Origin: JAHCHG01 sp038251885
GTDB lineage: Bacteria; Acidobacteriota; Blastocatellia; Pyrinomonadales; Pyrinomonadaceae
DNA length: 11,741 bases
Reading direction: 5' to 3'
Assembly: GCA_038251885.1 (NCBI GenBank)
Contig: JBBSAX010000166.1
Coordinates: forward strand, 1-11,741
In this document: piece after piece, positions 7,117 through 11,741 of the stretch
Layout: each line of letters opens with the position of its first letter
How positions within the stretch are numbered: the stretch's first letter is position 1
The notes under the pieces: model-generated
The model's input: only the letters and a program-made list of their open reading frames with translations
Database searches by the model: none
Told to the model about the DNA's origin: nothing
Program-made: the position numbers and the translations under genes

Positions 7117-7995
7117 TTATTTTTTTGTCGCCAACTTTAAGGACTTTGTTGAAAGTTCACCCAAATAGACCATAAAACTCAAAAATGCTTGTGGTTTGCT
7201 TGGAGCAGATTCCCAACGGGCGATAAATTGTCTTTGAAAATTTAAAGGATGGCGTTGGTTCTTAAATAAAATTTTTAATGTTTCGCTCAAAGATTGTTGA
7301 TGTAATGCTTTAGGATAAGTATTCGGTTCGCACCAAACATAAGATTTCGGTTCGACAAGAAGTTTCCAACCCATTTTCCGCATTCTGACAACATATTGAA
7401 TATCTCCCCATCCGTGCGGAAATTTTTCTTCATCCATTAAACCGCATTCTCTGATCGCCTCGACCGGAAATAAAACGCAATTTCCCGCCATACCTTCGAC
7501 TTCGAAGGCATTATCAGGATAATCAAATGCCGTTAAATTATCGTTTTGCTGCCAACCACCGGAAAGTGTCTTCCATTTAAAATCTACCTGAAAAACTCTG
7601 TGAGGTTCGTCCCAAAGTAAAAGAAGTGAGCCGACGATTGATCGCGGATTTTCTTTAGCGGTCGCAATCAATTTCTGCAAAAAGTTTTCGTGATAGATCG
7701 CATCATCATTCATCGTCACAATAAAATCAGGGTTTCTTTCCAAAGCTGCTTGAATTCCGCGATTTGTTCCGGCGGCATAATGCAAAGTTCCGTTTCCTTT
7801 GACGATTTGAACTTCCGGGTATTCTTGAGAAATTGCCTCACTTGTTCCGTCCGTCGAACCATCGTCCACAATGATGACATGAACTTCCAAACCTTCCGTG
7901 TCAATTCTCGAAAGGGTTTTCAAAGCCTGTAAAGTTGTATCGCGCCGATTATATACCGGCGCAATTAGTTCTACTTTTATCTTTTCAACGTTCAC
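7117..7995 (-). CDS. GT2-family glycosyltransferase (rhamnosyltransferase-like)
   Basis: This inverting GT-A fold glycosyltransferase has 292 aa from GTG at 7993-7995. Numbered from that start, it has VELIAPVYNRRDTT (8-21), IIVDDGSTDGT (41-51, with the DDGS nucleotide-binding motif), NRGIQAALERNPDFIVTMND (78-97) ending in NDDA (96-99) as the metal-binding DXD-equivalent, EGMAGNCVLFP (167-177), and HGWGDIQYVVRMRKMGW (194-210) as the catalytic-base region. The last 60 residues are basic and aromatic and may touch the membrane. It should add one sugar from a nucleotide donor to the repeat unit; rhamnosyl or related transfer is only a family-level guess. The TTG one codon upstream (7996-7998) is possible, but the strong GAGGGAG Shine-Dalgarno sits 6 nt from the GTG and only 3 nt from the TTG. 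The gene follows the epimerase stop by 12 bp. Confidence 0.88.
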   Translation of the reverse strand: MNVEKIKVELIAPVYNRRDTTLQALKTLSRIDTEGLEVHVIIVDDGSTDGTSEAISQEYPEVQIVKGNGTLHYAAGTNRGIQAALERNPDFIVTMNDDAIYHENFLQKLIATAKENPRSIVGSLLLLWDEPHRVFQVDFKWKTLSGGWQQNDNLTAFDYPDNAFEVEGMAGNCVLFPVEAIRECGLMDEEKFPHGWGDIQYVVRMRKMGWKLLVEPKSYVWCEPNTYPKALHQQSLSETLKILFKNQRHPLNFQRQFIARWESAPSKPQAFLSFMVYLGELSTKSLKLATKK

Positions 7996-8001
7996 CAAAA
8001 A

Positions 8002-8008
8002 CTCCCTC
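8002..8008 (-). promoter_or_regulatory. strong ribosome binding site overlapping the upstream stop codon
   Basis: The coding strand reads TAGAGGGAG, then six bases, then GTG. The GAGGGAG core shares its first base with the epimerase TAG stop. It fixes the GTG start of the GT2 gene and suggests that ribosomes ending on the epimerase can restart here. It is the best Shine-Dalgarno sequence in the window. Confidence 0.65.
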
Positions 8009-9018
8009 TAACTATTTGCAGTTGTAAAAGTTTGAACCTTTTTTTTCTCAAGATCGGCTTTTACTTGACTCTCGATCCATTTATAAGTAGTTTTCAAACC
8101 TTCTTCCAAAGAAATTTGCGGCTCCCAACCCAAAACTTCACGAAGTTTATCGTTATCGGAATTTCTTCCGCGAACACCCTGCGGACCGTCTATATGTTTT
8201 TTGGAAATTTCAGTTTCGGCAATTTCGGCAACAATGTCGGCGAGTTGATTGATCGTCACCATTCTGTCTTGTCCGAGATTTATCGGTTCAAAATGATCGG
8301 ATTTCATCAACCGATAAATACCTTCGAGGCAATCGTCAATATAACAAAATGAACGGGTCTGTTCGCCGTCGCCCCAAATTTCGATTTCCTGATTTCCGGT
8401 AAGTTTTGCCAGCGCAATTTTTCGGCACATCGCCGCCGGAGCTTTTTCGCGTCCGCCTTCCCAAGTTCCCTTTTCGCCGAAAATATTGTGAAAACGAACT
8501 GTGCGAGTTTCAATTCCGTAATCTTCGCGGTAGTGCATACATAATCGTTCGGAAACAAGTTTTTCCCAACCGTATGCGTCTTGCGGGTAAGCCGGATAAG
8601 CATCTTCTTCTTTTAAAGGTTTGACATTAGTTTCTTCCTGAAGATGTTCGGGATAAATGCAAGCGGAACTCGTATATAAATATCTTTTCACGCCGTTAGT
8701 TTTCGCGGCTTCGAGTGTGTGCAGATTAATTAGCGAATTATTATAAAGAATTTGTGCGTGATGAGCCGAGATAAATCCCATTCCGCCCATATCTGCCGCG
8801 AGTGCGTAAACTTCGTCAACATTTCTTGTAGCTTGCAGACAAGCGTCCCAACGTCTTAAATCTAAAATTTCAAATTCGTCGGCATCCGTTTCGCTGAATT
8901 CTGGATATTTAAGATCAACTCCACGAACCCAATAACCTTTTTCTTTAAGAAATGTAACCAAATGGCTTCCAATAAAGCCGCCCGCACCTGTAACCAATAT
9001 TTTTGTTTGTTTTTCCAT
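8008..9018 (-). CDS. GDP-mannose 3,5-epimerase-like NAD-dependent sugar epimerase
   Basis: This 336-aa extended short-chain dehydrogenase has the Rossmann motif TGAGGFIG (10-17) at the N-terminus and the catalytic YGWEK (149-153, Y149 and K153). The sequence closely follows plant GDP-mannose 3,5-epimerase as I recall it: AADMGGMGFI (74-83), SSACIYPE (117-124), GTWEGGREKAPAAMCRK (184-200), WGDGEQTRSFCYIDDC (215-230) and GVRGRNSDN (281-289). The Arabidopsis catalytic residues C145, Y174, K178 and K217 map with a constant offset of 25 to C120, Y149, K153 and K192. The family converts GDP-D-mannose to GDP-L-galactose and GDP-L-gulose using bound NAD, in the cytosol. That would make it the activated-sugar supplier for one of the glycosyltransferases. 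The last 20 residues are a polar tail outside the family core. No Shine-Dalgarno sequence precedes the ATG. Other SDR epimerases such as UDP-glucose 4-epimerase are unlikely given the cysteine and REKAPAA motifs. Confidence 0.88.
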   Translation of the reverse strand: MEKQTKILVTGAGGFIGSHLVTFLKEKGYWVRGVDLKYPEFSETDADEFEILDLRRWDACLQATRNVDEVYALAADMGGMGFISAHHAQILYNNSLINLHTLEAAKTNGVKRYLYTSSACIYPEHLQEETNVKPLKEEDAYPAYPQDAYGWEKLVSERLCMHYREDYGIETRTVRFHNIFGEKGTWEGGREKAPAAMCRKIALAKLTGNQEIEIWGDGEQTRSFCYIDDCLEGIYRLMKSDHFEPINLGQDRMVTINQLADIVAEIAETEISKKHIDGPQGVRGRNSDNDKLREVLGWEPQISLEEGLKTTYKWIESQVKADLEKKKVQTFTTANS

Positions 9019-9066
9019 AAAATAATGAAGTTTTTCTTTTAATTAAATTTTTCTTTGTATAAATTG

Positions 9067-9123
9067 AAACAAGTAAAAAATGTAGGCTAAAAATACTAAT
9101 CCTTAAACACTTTTTACTTGTTT
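9067..9123. repeat. 13-bp perfect inverted repeat with 31-nt spacer in the wzc-epimerase gap
   Basis: AAACAAGTAAAAA at 9067-9079 is the exact reverse complement of 9111-9123. The pair sits in the 115-bp gap (9019-9133), the largest in the window. The stem has only three G-C pairs or fewer and no poly-U tail beyond it, so it is not a standard intrinsic terminator. It might be an attenuating or transcript-processing hairpin, or a binding site. On the coding strand the rest of the gap is AT-rich; TATACA about 40 bp upstream of the epimerase ATG could be a -10 element, but I find no convincing -35 at 16-18 bp. A 10-bp palindrome (TAGTTAACTA) also covers the wzc stop at 9127-9136. Confidence 0.5.
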
Positions 9124-9133
9124 TTTTAGTTAA

Positions 9134-11620
9134 CTATTCGTCGTCGTGCCGGTAGCTACTCCGGTGATAATAGCTTTGATAATAATAGTAATTATCCTGA
9201 CTACGGAGATTTGCATTGTTAAGAACGACACCGAAGATTTTCGCACCGACGTCGTTCAAAAGTTGTTTTGAACGTTTTACAACCTGACGCGAACTCTTTC
9301 CGGCGTGAACCACCAGAATTACACCATCCACCATCGAAGCAATCAAAACGCCATCGGTAAATGAAGCAATCGGCGGCGAATCCACAACAACGTGGGTAAA
9401 TTTGTTTTGCAAACTCTTTAATAAATTTGACATTTGTTCAGAACCGATAAGTTCTGCCGGATTCGGCGGAACGGGACCTGAAGGAAGTAAATTCAGTTTT
9501 GAAGCCTCATCATATTGAATTGTCTCGAAAATTTCTTTTTCCGATAATTCCGCCGATAACAGTGTGCTGAGACCTTCCGCATTACTGATATTGAACACGG
9601 AATGCAATCGCGGACGGCGCATATCGGAATCTATTATCAATACTTTAGCACCTGTCTGTGCCAGACTAATTGCCGTATTTATTGCCGTTGTCGTTTTACC
9701 TTCCGCCGGAAGGCTCGATGTAATCAAAAGCGATTTCGGCGCGTGTCCGGCGGTCGAAAGCAAAATTGAAGTTCTCAGTTGTCTGAATGCTTCCGACAAA
9801 GATGATCGGGAATCTTTATGGATCAAAAGTTCTGATTCGGGTGCAGCTGAATTTCCTTCATCATTTGAGCCGACCAATAACAAGCGGCGTTTCGGCATTG
9901 AATCAATTGTCGGAATTGCCGCCAAAGCCGGAAGTTGCAGATAATTCTCGATTTCCTCAGTAGTTCTGATCGTATCGTCAAGATATTCAAGAAATATAGC
10001 AAGTCCCATTCCAAAAAGCGTGGATAGAAATAATGCGGCAACAACCGTCGTTAAACGTCTTGGCGAAACAGGAGTGTCCGGGGGAATGGCTATTTCGGCG
10101 ACGCTTATATTATTTTCTGTTCCTAAAGCCAAAATATCATTTTGACTTTGATTATCAATCAGATTTTTTAAAAAACCCTTTTTCGTATCAATCTCCTGTT
10201 GCAAAAGATTGATCGAAACTGACGATTGATTTTGTCCCGAAGCAAGACTGTATTGCTCATTATAAGACGAACGAATTTTGTCTTCTTTAGCTTTTGCTTG
10301 CAAATATTTTGTTTGAAGGTTATCAAGAATTACTTGAGTTGAACTTTTTCTAAATGCTTCGAGTGCCTTTTCATTTCTTTCACGGGCTGTGGCAATTTCG
10401 TTTTCAAAGGTTTTTATTTGCCGATCATATTCTCTGATCTCCGGCGCGGTTTCAACATATTCTTCTAATAATTTCGCACGGGTTGATTTAAGGTCGGCAA
10501 TTTTTTTCGTTGTATCATTGACTAAAGCCCGAATATCGCTTTCTCTTTCGGTTAAAAATCGAATATTCTGCTCTTCCGCCAAACTTTTGATTTTTGCCGG
10601 TGAATCTTTTACCGAAAAATAGATAGATTCGGCATTTTTTCTTTCATTTTCAGCTTCAAGCAGATTTTTATTGAGTTCACCCAGTCTTTCCATCGCAATG
10701 GATGGTTTATCGTCCGGCTTGAGAATTTCTGCTTCGCGATTTAATTGTTCGAGTCTTAGATTACCTTGCTTGATCTCGGCTTGCAGATTTGCAATTCTTT
10801 CTTCCAAAAATTCATTCGATTTTTTTGACGTTCCGAATTTCTTTTCTTGATTAGATTTTGTAAATGTCGCGGCGATTCCATTAACAACGAGAGTCGCTAA
10901 TTCCGGGTCTTTATTTCTATATGAAATTTCGATTAAGCGTGTTTCTTTTGATGTTGCTCTGGATTCCCTGACAGGTTCGATATTTAGACTTTTTTTAATC
11001 AAATCAACGTAAGGAGAGAGTCTGATGGCTTCGGCTATTTCTTCGGAAGATGCTAAAGACGAATCAGCCGCAATGGTTACTTCATCAATACCTTTTTCTT
11101 CCTTTTTACTATCTTCGCTGGCTAAACCAAGTGTTTTCAAGACCGAACGCCAGGGACTTGTTGAATCATTTGCTTTTGCTACCTGAAACTCTTTGTTGCT
11201 GTCCAAACTTAATTCTTTCACCACTCTTCGCAAAAGTGCTTCGCTGTCAAGTAGTTGAAGCTGAGTATTAAAATATGACGGATCGGAATTGGAAACAGGT
11301 AGCCTGTTATTTTCTGTAACCAAATCTTGGTTTGGTTGTTCAAGATCAACTTGAACTTTGGCTTTTGCCAAATAAATATCCGGTTTTCGTGCCATATAAA
11401 TGGCGGCGAGAGTTGTTGTCAAGACAGCAATTCCGATAACTAACCAGAGTCTTTTTCTGATCGCACGCCAATAATCAATTAATTGAAATCCATCATGCGC
11501 GTAAGCATCCCGATAACCCGGATAATGATTGCCGGTGGCAGTAACCTGCCCTTCAAAAGGACGTTCAATTTCAACCGTTTCAGTCACCTGTTGGTGTATA
11601 ATTTCGCGACTGTCTTTCAT
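9134..11620 (-). CDS. wzc: Wzc-type polysaccharide co-polymerase and tyrosine autokinase
   Basis: This 828-aa inner-membrane protein regulates polymer length and export. A 50-residue cytosolic lead precedes membrane segment 1 (about 58-76). The periplasmic Wzz-type domain (about 77-520) holds long coiled-coil stretches near 265-330 and 340-450. The proline-rich PPDTPVSPRRL (513-523) leads into membrane segment 2 (about 524-545). The C-terminal BY-kinase domain has Walker A ITSSLPAEGKTTT (633-645), Walker A' LIIDSDMRRPRL (661-672) and Walker B HVVVDSPP (743-750). A tyrosine-rich tail with YYYY at 811-814 and more tyrosines to 823 is the expected autophosphorylation site. The family cycles between phosphorylated and unphosphorylated forms to control assembly with the outer-membrane Wza channel. 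At 828 aa it is longer than E. coli Wzc (about 720), with extra polar sequence around 142-222. The ATG is 3 bp after the Wza-like stop with no Shine-Dalgarno sequence. Confidence 0.95.
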   Translation of the reverse strand: MKDSREIIHQQVTETVEIERPFEGQVTATGNHYPGYRDAYAHDGFQLIDYWRAIRKRLWLVIGIAVLTTTLAAIYMARKPDIYLAKAKVQVDLEQPNQDLVTENNRLPVSNSDPSYFNTQLQLLDSEALLRRVVKELSLDSNKEFQVAKANDSTSPWRSVLKTLGLASEDSKKEEKGIDEVTIAADSSLASSEEIAEAIRLSPYVDLIKKSLNIEPVRESRATSKETRLIEISYRNKDPELATLVVNGIAATFTKSNQEKKFGTSKKSNEFLEERIANLQAEIKQGNLRLEQLNREAEILKPDDKPSIAMERLGELNKNLLEAENERKNAESIYFSVKDSPAKIKSLAEEQNIRFLTERESDIRALVNDTTKKIADLKSTRAKLLEEYVETAPEIREYDRQIKTFENEIATARERNEKALEAFRKSSTQVILDNLQTKYLQAKAKEDKIRSSYNEQYSLASGQNQSSVSINLLQQEIDTKKGFLKNLIDNQSQNDILALGTENNISVAEIAIPPDTPVSPRRLTTVVAALFLSTLFGMGLAIFLEYLDDTIRTTEEIENYLQLPALAAIPTIDSMPKRRLLLVGSNDEGNSAAPESELLIHKDSRSSLSEAFRQLRTSILLSTAGHAPKSLLITSSLPAEGKTTTAINTAISLAQTGAKVLIIDSDMRRPRLHSVFNISNAEGLSTLLSAELSEKEIFETIQYDEASKLNLLPSGPVPPNPAELIGSEQMSNLLKSLQNKFTHVVVDSPPIASFTDGVLIASMVDGVILVVHAGKSSRQVVKRSKQLLNDVGAKIFGVVLNNANLRSQDNYYYYQSYYHRSSYRHDDE

Positions 11621-11623
11621 AAT

Positions 11624-11741
11624 TTATAAAGGGAATCTAAAAAACAAATTTCCGATTCCACCTGTCAAAGCCTTAATCAAACTGTTCGTAACTGCTTTTC
11701 CTTTATCCGTTCCTACCACAACAATATCATTAGCTTGCAAT
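11624..11741 (-). CDS. polysaccharide export protein, Wza-like, partial (only last 38 residues)
   Basis: I read this by hand from the window edge: 38 codons and a TAA stop at 11624-11626. The fragment starts LQANDIVVVG and ends GNLFFRFPL. A short 'L.A.DIVVV' strand followed by a hydrophobic or amphipathic helix (residues about 18-33) is how many SLBB-domain polysaccharide export proteins end; in E. coli Wza the C-terminal helices form the outer-membrane pore. The position 3 bp upstream of wzc matches the common wza-wzc order. The expected role is the outer-membrane channel for the finished polymer. With so few residues, the assignment depends heavily on the neighbour. Confidence 0.7.
   Translation of the reverse strand, partial: LQANDIVVVGTDKGKAVTNSLIKALTGGIGNLFFRFPL

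Noticed and set aside
7090..7142. 10-bp direct repeat AACTTTAAGG (7090-7099 and 7133-7142)
   Set aside because: Only two copies, one inside the GT2 coding sequence. It is AT-rich enough to arise by chance, and there is no third copy nearby that I could find.
8032..8352. 106-codon plus-strand open frame opposite the epimerase
   Set aside because: It is an antisense shadow of a well-conserved gene, with a low-complexity hydrophobic product.
9067..9123. Intrinsic terminator after wzc
   Set aside because: The stem is almost all A-U and the transcript after it reads CAAUUUAUAC instead of a U-run. I keep it only as an inverted repeat.
9067..9123. Miniature transposable element
   Set aside because: The inverted arms could suggest one, but the flanking bases show no target-site duplication and the unit is only 57 bp.
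9564..9944. 126-codon plus-strand open frame opposite wzc
   Set aside because: It lies fully inside the kinase domain, whose Walker motifs are intact on the minus strand. No ribosome site or family motif supports it.
1..11741. CRISPR array, tRNA or rRNA gene, insertion sequence, integrase or toxin-antitoxin pair
   Set aside because: I looked for regularly spaced repeats, cloverleaf-like stretches, transposase motifs and small paired genes and saw none. The window is filled by glycan genes.

Overview
The window is one continuous, almost gap-free minus-strand run of surface-polysaccharide genes. It holds eleven genes, two of them cut by the window edges, and no gene on the plus strand that I believe. 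Read in the direction of transcription (right to left) the order is: C-terminal end of a Wza-like export protein (11624-11741), Wzc-type tyrosine autokinase (9134-11620), GDP-mannose 3,5-epimerase-like enzyme (8008-9018), GT2 glycosyltransferase (7117-7995), GT4 glycosyltransferase (5815-7029), Wzx-type flippase (4305-5810), class I methyltransferase (3621-4295), FkbM-type methyltransferase (2709-3617), Wzy-type polymerase (1156-2682), second class I methyltransferase (405-1163), and the start of a heptose-1-phosphate adenylyltransferase (1-345).

Together these describe a Wzx/Wzy-dependent pathway. The epimerase supplies an activated sugar, the GT2 and GT4 enzymes extend a lipid-linked repeat unit, three methyltransferases may decorate or cap it, Wzx flips it across the inner membrane, Wzy polymerises it, and Wzc plus the Wza-like protein control chain growth and export. 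Missing from the window are a priming phosphoglycosyl transferase, a Wzb-type phosphatase, the enzymes that make GDP-mannose, and the rest of the heptose route.

Most gene junctions are 3-26 bp or overlap, so one transcript is likely. The two wider gaps are 9019-9133, which holds a 13-bp perfect inverted repeat, and about 7030-7116, which holds a tandem heptamer. These are the only obvious places for internal regulation. Shine-Dalgarno sequences are mostly absent; clear ones precede only the GT2 gene and the last methyltransferase.

The organism is a Gram-negative-type (diderm) bacterium, shown by the Wza/Wzc export pair and the heptose enzyme, with AT-rich DNA and a strong AAA-lysine preference. 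The style of the Wzc N-terminus reminds me of Acidobacteriota (Blastocatellia-like) clusters, but this is an impression from memory and other AT-rich diderms are not excluded.

I do not see a clearly new biological system. The most informative points are a plant-type GDP-mannose 3,5-epimerase with all its catalytic residues, the inverted repeat that separates the export genes from the repeat-unit genes, and the unusual density of methyltransferases around the polymerase.
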